Below, in pieces: positions 9,019 through 17,492 of a stretch of 64,000 nucleotides of DNA. Numbering within the stretch: position 1 is the first letter of the stretch; each line of letters opens with the position of its first letter. Where the stretch lies: positions 3,160,001 through 3,224,000 of the forward strand of contig NZ_CP102931.1 of assembly GCF_024734665.1 (NCBI RefSeq), read 5' to 3'. Below the pieces are notes generated by a model that worked only from the letters and a program-made list of their open reading frames with translations, was not told the origin of the DNA and ran no database searches. Both the position numbers and the translations under genes were made by a program. This stretch comes from Variovorax paradoxus. Its GTDB lineage: Bacteria > Pseudomonadota > Gammaproteobacteria > Burkholderiales > Burkholderiaceae_C.

Positions 9019-9520
9019 GCCTGTGCTCCAAGATGGTGGCGAACGAGGACAGCCGACGCGTAAGCCGCGAACAGCACCAGGGGGAAAGCATTTCGTCGTG
9101 GTACCAGCCCCCACGGTGCAGCAGGTTGAGTGTGCCGAAAGTAGTTCCCCCATGCCGAATTGGCACGTTGACGGCAGATTCGCATCCAAGCGCTTCGATC
9201 ACCGGGTAGTCTGCGAACGCGCGTTGGCACGCCACGCGGCCAGCGCAGATTCGTGCACGGCCACCAAGAATGACTTCCTCGTAGAACTCGCTCGCTAAGT
9301 CAATCGGCTTTGCGCCGCCACAGGGATAGCTGTCGGGTGTGCTGGAATAAATTCGCCGGTTCTCGTTCCGAGTCCAGTCGATGACCAAGATGGTGAACAG
9401 CCTGTGGCCGGGGAACTCGCGCAGCGCGTGATCCAACGCGTGCGTGGCCTCGTTCCACCCTGCAGCGAGCGGGGGCGCTTGCACTCCAAGGTCCGACAAC
9501 ACTTGGTTTGGATCTGCCAT
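9015..9520 (-). pseudogene. GAF domain protein, apparent single-base frameshift
   Basis: A small GAF-domain protein. The frame opens MADPNQVLSDLGVQAPPLAA and continues through LFTILVIDWTRNENRRIYSS and ESAVNVPIRHGGTTFGTLNL to HRGGWYHDEMLS. The expected C-terminus (PLVLFAAYASAVLVRHHLGA) is in another frame. The switch falls at a run of five G at 9080-9084 (C on the coding strand); one extra base there would restore a protein of about 168 residues. The restored frame ends in an ATGA overlap with the downstream Bug gene, which supports it. This is either a real lesion or a homopolymer sequencing error. GAF proteins of this kind often accompany M24 and Bug genes; the ligand is unknown. Confidence 0.8.
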
Positions 9521-9527
9521 TTCACAC

Positions 9528-10760
9528 TCAAGCGTGCTTCGCACCCGACACGCCCAATGTGCGACGCGTCAGGTAGCTGGCAAAGTGGTGGCGAAAAGTC
9601 TTGTCGCCGATGACCAATGCGTCAATGGCAGTTGGCACTTGCGTCAAACAGCGATAGCCGTTGTCAGTTACCAGAACGGTGTCGGAATGGCGATATCCGC
9701 CGACACCGCTTGCGTAGATCCCCGGTTCGATGGAAATCAACATGTTCTTGGCCAGAATATGAGGGCTGCCAACTGCGATCCATGGCGGCTCGTGGTTGCC
9801 CAAACCGAAACCGTGCCCGCAGCGATGCAGCCGAGTTCCAAAATCTCCGAAACCTTCGCCGTCCAAGAACGCGTTGACCGAAGCATCGATTTCTGCGCAG
9901 CCCACCCCGGGCCGGATCATCTCGAACGCGATTTCCCGAGCACGGGTCATGGTCGCAAACATCTTGCGTTCCTGTCCCGTGGGACAGGTTGTGAAGAAGG
10001 TACGCTCGCTTTCGGCGGCGTAGCCGTTCACCCGGGTCAGCACCATCGCCACGTGGGGGCCTGCGCGAAGCCGGTCACCAAGGCGTGGTATCGAATGGGG
10101 TTCGGCACTCAGTGGTGCCGGCCAGGCGGCGGCGATCACCTTGGTAGCGAGCGCATCCCAGTCCGGCACTTCCCGGATGATCTTGCGCATCAGCGATTGA
10201 GTCGGCGCGTAGGTTTCCGCCACGGAGCCTCCATGCCAAGCAGCGCGCATAACTTGCTGTACACCCCAATCGGCGTACCGGGCAGCACGTTCAATCTGCT
10301 CTATTTCCCACTCGGACTTAACCATCCGAATGTCAGACAAGAGGTCTGACCCTTGGCCGCCGGCTTTGCGCAGAACCTCACCAACTCCGAACGGCGCAAT
10401 GTCATCGAACTCAAACGGTCCGCTCAGAAGCGCTCCATCCAACAGTCGCTCGGCCCATCCTTCGCCATGCGGCGCCGGAAACTCCCGGTAAAAGCGAATG
10501 CTTTGCTCGTCCATGCCCCACGCCTTACGCATGTGGTCCATTTCAAGGACGGGCACCAGCATGCGTCGCGAAGCATCCACGCCGACGATCAGGAAAAATG
10601 GGCGCTCAAGCGGGTCGAAGGTCGCGCCCGTGAAGTAGAAGATGTTCTCCGAACCGGTAACGACATAGTGCTTTAGGCCCGCTGCACGCATGGCGTCCAC
10701 CAATGCCACGTGGCGGCGCCGGAAGTCGGCATTCTGGCGCGCATCGAACTTGCGTTGCAT
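9528..10760 (-). CDS. Creatinase/M24-like hydrolase (Xaa-Pro peptidase family fold)
   Basis: Pita-bread-fold protein of 410 residues: creatinase-like N-terminal domain, then a C-terminal M24 domain from about residue 160. The His motif HRCGHGFGLGNHEPPW and the Glu motif ISIEPGIY are present. The two Asp metal ligands of aminopeptidases are not: the equivalent segment reads RVNGYAAESERTFF, and the last ligand motif is GYRHSDTVLV rather than RxEDT. The ERT sequence is that of metal-free creatinase (GYYTALERT from memory). I therefore favour C-N amidinohydrolase-type chemistry over peptidase activity. It lies 13 bp downstream of a Bug gene and 7 bp upstream of the GAF gene. Confidence 0.85.
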   Translation of the reverse strand: MQRKFDARQNADFRRRHVALVDAMRAAGLKHYVVTGSENIFYFTGATFDPLERPFFLIVGVDASRRMLVPVLEMDHMRKAWGMDEQSIRFYREFPAPHGEGWAERLLDGALLSGPFEFDDIAPFGVGEVLRKAGGQGSDLLSDIRMVKSEWEIEQIERAARYADWGVQQVMRAAWHGGSVAETYAPTQSLMRKIIREVPDWDALATKVIAAAWPAPLSAEPHSIPRLGDRLRAGPHVAMVLTRVNGYAAESERTFFTTCPTGQERKMFATMTRAREIAFEMIRPGVGCAEIDASVNAFLDGEGFGDFGTRLHRCGHGFGLGNHEPPWIAVGSPHILAKNMLISIEPGIYASGVGGYRHSDTVLVTDNGYRCLTQVPTAIDALVIGDKTFRHHFASYLTRRTLGVSGAKHA

Positions 10761-10773
10761 GGTCGGTCCTTGG

Positions 10774-11751
10774 CTACTGCGAAATACCCAGCCGTTCGAT
10801 GACGGGACCCCACGCGACGGAGTCCCGCTTGGTCATGAACAGGACGTCTGCAGGGGCTGACTTGATAGCGGTCAGCATCTGGCCATTCAAACGTTCCTTC
10901 ATTTCGGCGGTGTCTAACGCCTTGTTGATCTCCATATTCAGACGCGCGATCACGTCGGCGGGTGTGCCGGTGCGCGTGACTATCGAATACCATCCGGGCA
11001 CTTCCATTTCGATGCCGAGCTCCTTGAAGGTGGGGACATCGGGCAGTTGCGACAGCCGGTGCTCACCGGTCACGGCAAGCGCAATGAGTTTGCCGGCCTT
11101 GACCTGGGGCACCACGCCCACCGGAACGGTCGTGATGACGGGCGTGTCGCCTGCCATGACGCTGGTCAATGCAGTCGGCCCCCCGGCCCCGCTGATCGGG
11201 ACATGCTGCATCTGGATGCCCGTGCGGGACTTCAGCAGCTCGGTCGCAAGGTGAGTGGAGTTACCGATGCCGGCGGATGCATAGCTCAGACGAGTTGGCT
11301 CAGCCTTGGCCATCTTGATCAAGTCGGGCAATGTTTTGATGCCAAGGCCAGGTGCGACAGCCGTAACGAATGGCGTGTTGGCGATAACGGCTACGCCCGC
11401 GAAATCGCGAGCGGGCTGATGAGACAGCGACTTGTAGAGGTGCGGGTTCCAGGACATGTTGGACACGCCTGCAAGAAATAGCGTGTATCCATCGGCCGGC
11501 TGAGAGATCACATAGTTCGCGGCAAGAGTCCCATTGGCACCCGGACGGTTTTCGACCACGACGCTCTGGTTCAGGCTCTTTCCCAGAACATCTGCGAGGG
11601 TGCGTGCCAATGTGTCGGGCCCCGAGCCTGCAGGCTGAGGAACGACGATCTTGATGGGTTTTGTCGGGTAGCTCTGTGCGGAGGCAGCAGTCGCAGCAAT
11701 CGAGGCTGCTGCTGAAAGGATCAGGACGAGCGCGGCGCGGCGGTGGTTCAT
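10774..11751 (-). CDS. Bug/TctC family periplasmic substrate-binding protein
   Basis: Bug receptor of 325 residues. The ATG at 11751 gives the signal peptide MNHRRAALVLILSAAASIAA ending near ASAQ. Motifs include IKIVVPQPAGSGPDTLARTL, ENRPGANGTLAANYV and ADGYTLFLAG. It lies between the two creatinase-like genes (34 bp after one, 13 bp before the other), consistent with capture of their substrate or a precursor. No TctA or TctB gene is present. The ligand is unknown. Confidence 0.93.
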   Translation of the reverse strand: MNHRRAALVLILSAAASIAATAASAQSYPTKPIKIVVPQPAGSGPDTLARTLADVLGKSLNQSVVVENRPGANGTLAANYVISQPADGYTLFLAGVSNMSWNPHLYKSLSHQPARDFAGVAVIANTPFVTAVAPGLGIKTLPDLIKMAKAEPTRLSYASAGIGNSTHLATELLKSRTGIQMQHVPISGAGGPTALTSVMAGDTPVITTVPVGVVPQVKAGKLIALAVTGEHRLSQLPDVPTFKELGIEMEVPGWYSIVTRTGTPADVIARLNMEINKALDTAEMKERLNGQMLTAIKSAPADVLFMTKRDSVAWGPVIERLGISQ

Positions 11752-11785
11752 GACGATTGGCAAGAAGTGAAGTGAATAGAGGGGG

Positions 11786-12976
11786 TCAGCCAACCGTGGC
11801 GTACTCGAGCGACTTCGGTGTGGAGGTGAGGACCCGAGGTGTCGGCCCCACGACAACCGTGTCGTCGATGCGGAAGCCACCAACGCCGTAGACGTACAAG
11901 CCTGGCTCGGCCGAGTACACCTCGTTGGTCATCAACGGCCTCTGGTTGAACGCCATGTCTTCGGGATACTCGTGGTGCACGATGCCAATGGCGTGCCCCG
12001 TGCGGTGGCGTATGTGGTGGGCGAAGCCGGCGTGTTCGATGACGCTCCGCGCCGCCGCGTCGATCGACGAGACAGGCTGCCCTGTGATCGCTGCCTCCAC
12101 GGCTGCGGTCGTCGCATTGCATGCCGCCGTCCACAACTCCTTCTTTTGATCGTCCGGACGGCCGCAGAACCAGGTGCGCTCGTTCTCGATGGTGAGGCCG
12201 TTGAGCCGTGGAATGACGATATTGACCAGTACGTCGCCCTCTCGAATACGCGCACCGCAGGAGGCACCGTCGCCATGCGGCGAGGCAGACGCAGGGCCGC
12301 TCAATGTCCAGCACCGGATGACTTCAAAATGCTCGCCGGGAAAGCGCTCTGCGGCCTCTTGCACGAACAGGCTGGACATCGCGCAGTCGAGCTCCTGCGC
12401 CAGCCGGCCTGGCCTGATCGCTTCGCGGTACCGGTCCTGAATCCAATCGCTGAGACTCGCCGCGGCCTCCATGACCTTGATCTCCTCGACGTGCTTCTGC
12501 CAACGGAGGCTTCGGAACTCGGCCGTCGCAACGCGCACGTTCAGCTCAGGCAGCAGCCGCTGCGTAGCCGCAACCACGCTGCTTCCGGAGTCCAGTGCAA
12601 TGCGTGACCGGTGCAGCCCGGCAGCCTTGAGACGCTCCGCAAGAATTTCGGGCAATTGGGAAATGAGCGGCAAGCGGTTCTCAAGCATCGGGTGCTCGGC
12701 GTAGAACGTCACGTCGGTCACCCACACCTTTTGCGCTTCCATGGAGAAGCGCATGTGGTTGGTCGATAGCTCGTTCATCACAAGGAAACCATCGCCTTGC
12801 CGCGGGATGACCGCAAAGATGGGTCGTTCCCAAGGCTGCACGTCGGTATGGAAGTTCGTAGCGAACTGGAAAAAGTCGGCTGTGGTGAACACCAGCGCAT
12901 CGACGACGAGTTCGTCCATCAGGCGAACCATCTTCTCGTGCCGGTACTGCCACACCGCTTTCGTCAACTTGGGCAT
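11786..12976 (-). CDS. Creatinase/M24-like hydrolase, first gene of operon
   Basis: Second pita-bread-fold protein of the operon, 396 residues and clearly distinct from the one at 9528. The C-terminal domain has HRTGHAIGIVHHEYPED and YSAEPGLYVYGVGG. The usual aspartate ligand segment reads RLNGLTIENERTWF, again ERT as in creatinase, and the last motif is FRIDDTVVV, with Asp for the usual Glu. It also carries SASPHGDG, which may supply the active-site histidine. First gene of the operon; its start lies 118 bp from the divergent TetR gene across a palindromic operator. Two such enzymes in one operon suggest stepwise or alternative cleavage of one substrate, which is not identified. Confidence 0.85.
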   Translation of the reverse strand: MPKLTKAVWQYRHEKMVRLMDELVVDALVFTTADFFQFATNFHTDVQPWERPIFAVIPRQGDGFLVMNELSTNHMRFSMEAQKVWVTDVTFYAEHPMLENRLPLISQLPEILAERLKAAGLHRSRIALDSGSSVVAATQRLLPELNVRVATAEFRSLRWQKHVEEIKVMEAAASLSDWIQDRYREAIRPGRLAQELDCAMSSLFVQEAAERFPGEHFEVIRCWTLSGPASASPHGDGASCGARIREGDVLVNIVIPRLNGLTIENERTWFCGRPDDQKKELWTAACNATTAAVEAAITGQPVSSIDAAARSVIEHAGFAHHIRHRTGHAIGIVHHEYPEDMAFNQRPLMTNEVYSAEPGLYVYGVGGFRIDDTVVVGPTPRVLTSTPKSLEYATVG

Positions 12977-13010
12977 TTCAGCTCCGAGGGTGAATAAACA
13001 TACGGCTTAT

Positions 13011-13038
13011 TTTATAAACCGACCCGACGGTTTGTAAA
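13011..13038. promoter_or_regulatory. Palindromic operator between creatinase-like operon and tetR
   Basis: Inverted repeat with 11-base arms TTTATAAACCG and CGGTTTGTAAA around ACCCGA, one mismatch. It lies midway in the 118-bp divergent promoter region of an otherwise GC-rich area. Size and placement fit a TetR-family operator controlling both the operon and the regulator. Confidence 0.75.
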
Positions 13039-13094
13039 TAGGAAAATGAAGACGAGGGAAAACGAAGGCCTGAGGCCCCTGACAATCGCGCTGT

Positions 13095-13742
13095 ATGCAA
13101 AAAGCAGAGATCGCTAAAAAAGCAGAGACTCGTCTCAAGGGGCCGCGGCGTACCCACGCCGAGCGAAGCACCGAAACCAGGCAGAAGCTGTGCGAGGCAG
13201 CCCTTCAATTGCTCAGCGAGCTTGGCTACGAGCGCGTCACGACCGCGCTGATCGCCCAACGTGCAGCAGTCTCGAAAGGCGCCCAAACGCACCACTTTCC
13301 GGCAAAGGCCGATGTTCTGGCCGGGGCATTCGAACATCTTCTGACTGGCTGGAAGGAGCGTCGCGCTCACTTCTGGCAAGAACAGGGCGGCACATCAACC
13401 CTTGACACCGCGCTTCGATACCTTTGGCACGAGGTCTTCAGTCGACCGGACTACATCGCGGCCGTCGAGCTCATGCTTGCGGCACGTCATGACTCACAAC
13501 TGCGTGACAAACTACAAGCTCAACTCGCGACCTGGACCGTCGCGCGCGATGACATGTTCCGTAGAGCGACGGGACTTGATGGCGACCTCGAGAAGACTTC
13601 GACATTCCTGAGCCTCAACTACTGTGTGCTTCGAGGGATGGCAATCTATGACGGCATCAACGAGCGCTCTGACAACGGGCCAGTCCTGGAGCTTTGGATC
13701 TCGATGGCCAAGAATCACATCCAATCTGAAGCGCGGCTCTAG
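13095..13742 (+). CDS. TetR family transcriptional regulator
   Basis: TetR-type regulator of 215 residues. The N-terminal helix-turn-helix runs from about residue 25: RSTETRQKLCEAALQLLSEL, then GYERVTTALIAQRAAVSKGA and QTHHFPAKADVLAGAFEHLL. The QTHHFPAK segment corresponds to the usual GxlYhHFpsKe recognition helix. A variable ligand-binding domain follows. The gene diverges from the creatinase-like operon, and a near-perfect palindrome lies between them, so it is the likely repressor of that operon. It overlaps the 3' end of the convergent AraC gene by four bases. The inducer is unknown. Confidence 0.92.
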   Translation: MQKAEIAKKAETRLKGPRRTHAERSTETRQKLCEAALQLLSELGYERVTTALIAQRAAVSKGAQTHHFPAKADVLAGAFEHLLTGWKERRAHFWQEQGGTSTLDTALRYLWHEVFSRPDYIAAVELMLAARHDSQLRDKLQAQLATWTVARDDMFRRATGLDGDLEKTSTFLSLNYCVLRGMAIYDGINERSDNGPVLELWISMAKNHIQSEARL

Positions 13743-14698
13743 CGAGCCGCGTCGGTTCTGGTCTTCTGCCGCAGATCCTGGACATCGCGTCGCGGCGGCG
13801 CACCGAACAGGCGGCCGTATTCGCGGCTGAACTGCGATGGGCTCTGATACCCCACCTGGAACGATGCGCTCGAGGCATCGATACCTTCGGCCAGCATCAG
13901 CCGGCGCGCTTCGTTCAGGCGCAGCCACTTCTGGAACTGGAGCGGGCTCATGGCCGTCAGGGCTCGGAAATGTCGACTGAAGCGCGATGGGCTCATCTGC
14001 ACGTCGGCCGCAAGCGTCTCGATGCGCAGCGGCTGCGCGAAATTCAGCTTCAGCCATTCGATAGCGCGCGCGATGCGCTGGTTGTGGCTTCCTGCCGAAG
14101 CCATCTGCCACAGCCGCGCGCCCTGCTCGCTCATCAACAAGCGATAGAAGATCTCCTTGCACATCATTGGCGCAAGCACCGGAACGGCCGCCGGGTCGTC
14201 CAGCAGTTCGACGAGCCGCAGAAAGAGTTCGAGGAACTTCTCCGTCGTTTCGCCCAAAACCAGGCCCGGCATCAAGCTCGCCTGCCCCTCCAGCGCCGGT
14301 GGTTCGGCCTGCAGGACGAGCTCCGAGATGCTGCGTGCATCCAGCATCAGCACCAGGCTCAGATATGGCCGGTCGGGGCGCGCCTCCACTGCCTGCAACA
14401 CCACAGGCAAGTTGAGCGCGGCCAGGAGGAAGCGGCCGCTGTGATAGCTGTAGGCATGCTCGCCCAGCAACGCGCGCTTGGCGCCCTGCACGGTCAGCGC
14501 AATGCTCGGGCCCACCATGCAGTTCGTGGGCTCGGTCGGCGCATCGTGACGATAGAGCGTCAAGCCCGGAATGGCGGTGGCGACTTGCTCTGCGCCTTCC
14601 GTCCAGCGTGCGATGCGGTGTGCCAACGCGGCTCTCACGGCTTCGAATGAATCCGGAGGCTTGCTGGAACTGCCAGAACTGGGCCGTTTTTGCTTCAC
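13739..14698 (-). CDS. AraC family transcriptional regulator
   Basis: AraC/XylS-type regulator of 319 residues with an N-terminal AraC_N (cupin) domain (residues about 50-200, with MVGPSIALTVQGAKRALLG and YSYHSGRFLLAALNLP) and a C-terminal double helix-turn-helix (about 215-310). The latter includes LRIETLAADVQMSPSRFSRH and FQVGYQSPSQFSREYGRLFG. It diverges from the exported-protein operon at 14841 across 142 bp, making it the obvious candidate to control that operon. The N-terminal type matches regulators of alkane, alcohol or aromatic oxidation genes, but no inducer can be named. Confidence 0.93.
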   Translation of the reverse strand: MKQKRPSSGSSSKPPDSFEAVRAALAHRIARWTEGAEQVATAIPGLTLYRHDAPTEPTNCMVGPSIALTVQGAKRALLGEHAYSYHSGRFLLAALNLPVVLQAVEARPDRPYLSLVLMLDARSISELVLQAEPPALEGQASLMPGLVLGETTEKFLELFLRLVELLDDPAAVPVLAPMMCKEIFYRLLMSEQGARLWQMASAGSHNQRIARAIEWLKLNFAQPLRIETLAADVQMSPSRFSRHFRALTAMSPLQFQKWLRLNEARRLMLAEGIDASSASFQVGYQSPSQFSREYGRLFGAPPRRDVQDLRQKTRTDAAR

Positions 14699-14840
14699 TT
14701 CTTTTCTCCACGGCTGAAATGGCGCATGCTAGGCCGTGCTTGCCGGTCGGTTACCCATTGTCGGCAGCGACGGTCGGATCAGGCAAGAACTCGCGCGGAT
14801 CTGTCTATCGACGCTGTCGTGTTTGCGCCAAGAATGCCGC

Positions 14841-15572
14841 ATGCCATTTCCGACCCTTCGCGCGCCCAGGCATTTCTGGAAGCTCGCACTCTTCGGCACG
14901 TCGCTGCTGACGCTGACAATGTGCGAGACCGCGCTCGCCCAACCCGCCTCGGCACCGCTCGTGCGATTTGCAGAACTCGACGTCGACAAGACCCGACTCG
15001 ACGACTTTCGCAAGGCCGCGCGCGAAAACGCCGAGGCCAGCAAGCTGGAGCCGGGAGTCCTCGCCTTCCACGCCGCGGCGGAAAAAGACAACCCCGGTCG
15101 CGTCCGCGTGCTCGAGATGTACGTCGACGCGCAGGCCTACGAGGCTCACGTGCAGACACCGCACTTCCGGAAATTTCGTGCCGAGACCGACGCGATGATG
15201 TTGCGCCGCGAACTGCATGAAGTCGTGCCCGTGCGTCTTGGCGCCAAGGCAAGCCTGAGCGGCCAGCCGCTCGTGCGCGTTGCGGAACTCACGATCGATC
15301 CAGCCCAGCTCCAGGCCTACAAGGACGCCGTGACGGAGGAAATCGACACGTCGATCCGCATCGAGCCGGGCGTGCTGGCAATCTATGCTGTTGCGCTGAA
15401 GGCGCAGCCCGCCCAATTGCGCTTCTTCGAGATCTACGCGGACGATGCGGCGTATCGCTCGCATATCGATTCGCCCCACTTCAAGAAGTACGTCGAGGTC
15501 ACCAAGTCCATGATCGCCTCGCGCAAGCTCATCGAGGCGCAGCCCGTTGCGCTCGGCCTCCCCTCACGCTGA
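14841..15572 (+). CDS. Exported double ABM-domain protein
   Basis: Protein of 243 residues starting MPFPTLRAPRHFWKLALFGT, with a hydrophobic segment and a likely cleavage after ALAQ, so exported. The mature part holds two tandem antibiotic-biosynthesis-monooxygenase (ABM) domains: LVRFAELDVDKTRLDDFRKA with ARENAEASKLEPGVLAFHAA, and LVRVAELTIDPAQLQAYKDA with IEPGVLAIYAV. Each ends in the characteristic YxxHxxxPHFxK. ABM proteins oxidise or rearrange quinols and other cyclic substrates without a cofactor, and are usually cytosolic. It is the first gene of a run of four exported proteins and diverges from the AraC regulator. Catalysis is inferred from family only. Confidence 0.82.
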   Translation: MPFPTLRAPRHFWKLALFGTSLLTLTMCETALAQPASAPLVRFAELDVDKTRLDDFRKAARENAEASKLEPGVLAFHAAAEKDNPGRVRVLEMYVDAQAYEAHVQTPHFRKFRAETDAMMLRRELHEVVPVRLGAKASLSGQPLVRVAELTIDPAQLQAYKDAVTEEIDTSIRIEPGVLAIYAVALKAQPAQLRFFEIYADDAAYRSHIDSPHFKKYVEVTKSMIASRKLIEAQPVALGLPSR

Positions 15573-15594
15573 ATTCACCAGAGCACGCCCATCC

Positions 15595-16014
15595 ATGATG
15601 TCCTCTACCTGCATCAAAAGCCTGTCGATCGTTGCTCTCTCGGCCGCCTTCCTGAGCGGCTTTGCAGCGCAATCCGCGCACGCCCAAGCGTCGACAATGA
15701 AGTCACCGGCCTATTACGTCTCGGAGTTCGAGGTCAACGATCCCGAGGGCATCAAGCCCTACAGCGCGCAGGTGGACTCGACCTTCAAGCCTTTCGGCGG
15801 GCACTATGTCGTGCGGGGCGGGCAGGTCAACTCACTCGAAGGCGAACCTGGCAAACGCATTGTCATGATCGCCTTTCCCAGCCTCGAGCAGGCACAGGCC
15901 TGGTACGACTCGCCAACCTACCGGGCGATCAGGCCCATTCGCTTCAAGTCGGCGAAGTCGCGCGTGTACATCGTCGAGGGGGCTCCGCTTGTGCCAGAAC
16001 AGGTCCTTCGATAA
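15595..16014 (+). CDS. Exported DUF1330 family protein
   Basis: DUF1330 domain protein of 139 residues with a signal peptide (IKSLSIVALSAAFLSGFAAQ, cleavage near AHAQ). The domain core is YYVSEFEVNDPEGIKPYSAQ, the central FGGHYVVRGG and FPSLEQAQAWYDSPTYRAI. DUF1330 is a small ferredoxin-like fold related to ABM proteins and without a settled activity. The export signal is unusual for the family. The start is 22 bp after the ABM gene; two successive ATGs (15595, 15598) are possible. Presumably it acts with the ABM protein on the same compound in the periplasm, which is inference. Confidence 0.85.
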   Translation: MMSSTCIKSLSIVALSAAFLSGFAAQSAHAQASTMKSPAYYVSEFEVNDPEGIKPYSAQVDSTFKPFGGHYVVRGGQVNSLEGEPGKRIVMIAFPSLEQAQAWYDSPTYRAIRPIRFKSAKSRVYIVEGAPLVPEQVLR

Positions 16015-16050
16015 CGGGCCGGGCAAGAGAAAAAGACGAAAGCACCGTCC

Positions 16051-17328
16051 ATGAAACCATCGAATCGGCCTGCGATGCCTCGGGAACGCCGCTTGTTCTT
16101 CAAGGCGCTGAGCGGCGCCGCATTTGCCGCAAGCGCGTTGTTCGGCTGCGCCAGCTTCGATGGCCCGCCATCCAAGCCGCATGCGACGTGGACCGCATCG
16201 CCATCGGACTACAACGCGGTTCCAAGCACCACCGGAGTCGCTCCCATCCCCGCCACCTTCGCCGACACGACATTGCGCCACACGATGATGACGTCGCTCG
16301 GCGGCGACCGGGTGCGCGTGCGTTTCTCGAACCTGTTCGGCAAGAATGCACTGCGCATCGACGGTGCGCACATCGCCGGCAGCGCCGGCGGCGCGGCCAT
16401 CGAGCCCGCATCGGACCGACCGATCACGGTCGCCGGACAGCCTTCGTTCAGCGTGCCGGCCGGCGCCGAGAGGTGGAGCGATCCCGTGGCCCTCGGTCTG
16501 CCGGCGAACGCCAGCGTCGCCGTCAGCGTCCATGTCTCGGGCCCCACGCCGGTGACCACCTATCACGCCCTTGGCCGGCAGACGACCTACGTGGCCAAAG
16601 GCAATCAGCTCGGGGCGGCAACGGTTTCAGCCGCCAGCACGCAACAGAGCTACTACTGGATCAACGGCATCGACGTCTACAGCCGGCAGAACGCCAACGT
16701 GCTTGTCGCATTCGGCGATTCGATCACCGACGGCTTCAATTCCACCGTCGATACGAGCAAGCGCTACCCCAACGTGCTCGCCCGGCGCTTCGCTGCCGAT
16801 GCCGCAGCCAGACCCGTGAGCGTGGTCAACGCAGGCATCTCCGGCAACCGGGTGTTGACCGATACCGCCGGTCCAAAGGGAATCGGCCGTTTCGAGCGCG
16901 ACGTGCTCGGACAAAGCGGCGTCACGCACGCGATCATCCTGCTCGGCATCAACGACCTCGGTTACTGCGGGCGGTTTGGCGCGGCTCAATGCGTCAGTGC
17001 CGAACAGGTCACCGCTGGCCTGGCCTCGTTGGTCGCGAAGGCGAAGGAGCGTGGCGTGAAGATCCATCTCGCAACACTCACGCCGTTCAAGGGCGCCGCC
17101 TTCCCCGGCTACTACAACGACGAGGCAGAGCGCAAGCGCCAGGAGGTCAATGCCTGGATCCGCGGCAACGCGGGCGTCGATGGCATCGTCGACTTCGACC
17201 GCGCTTTGCAAGACCCGGCCGATCCACAGAGACTGCGGCCCGCCTGGGACAGCGGCGACCATCTGCATCCCAACGACGCCGGCTACGAGGCAATGGCCAA
17301 CGCGATCGATCTGTCGCGGTTCAGATAG
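16051..17328 (+). CDS. SGNH/GDSL hydrolase, probable lipoprotein
   Basis: Esterase-type SGNH hydrolase of 425 residues. The N-terminus MKPSNRPAMPRERRLFFKAL leads to a lipobox-like ALFGC with the cysteine at about residue 34, so a membrane-anchored lipoprotein is likely. A beta-rich N-terminal part (to about 220) precedes the catalytic domain: GDSITDG with the nucleophile serine (block I), VVNAGISGNR (block II), LLGINDLG (block III) and DHLHPNDAG (block V, Asp and His). This order matches extracellular SGNH deacylases. Third gene of the exported-protein operon, 36 bp after the DUF1330 gene. It probably removes acyl groups from a carbohydrate or ester outside the cytoplasm. Confidence 0.9.
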   Translation: MKPSNRPAMPRERRLFFKALSGAAFAASALFGCASFDGPPSKPHATWTASPSDYNAVPSTTGVAPIPATFADTTLRHTMMTSLGGDRVRVRFSNLFGKNALRIDGAHIAGSAGGAAIEPASDRPITVAGQPSFSVPAGAERWSDPVALGLPANASVAVSVHVSGPTPVTTYHALGRQTTYVAKGNQLGAATVSAASTQQSYYWINGIDVYSRQNANVLVAFGDSITDGFNSTVDTSKRYPNVLARRFAADAAARPVSVVNAGISGNRVLTDTAGPKGIGRFERDVLGQSGVTHAIILLGINDLGYCGRFGAAQCVSAEQVTAGLASLVAKAKERGVKIHLATLTPFKGAAFPGYYNDEAERKRQEVNAWIRGNAGVDGIVDFDRALQDPADPQRLRPAWDSGDHLHPNDAGYEAMANAIDLSRFR

Positions 17329-17492
17329 CTTCGCTCGCGCGTCCTCCGCACGCGCATGTGCCTGCGCACGTTTGGTCAGGCAAGGTTCATGGAGCGCTGC
17401 CATAAACGCGGCATCGTGCGGAAACTGCAGGCTTGCAAAGGTCGGCCGCCGCACGGCTGCGTCCTCGATTGAATACAAGCCACGCGCTCCCG

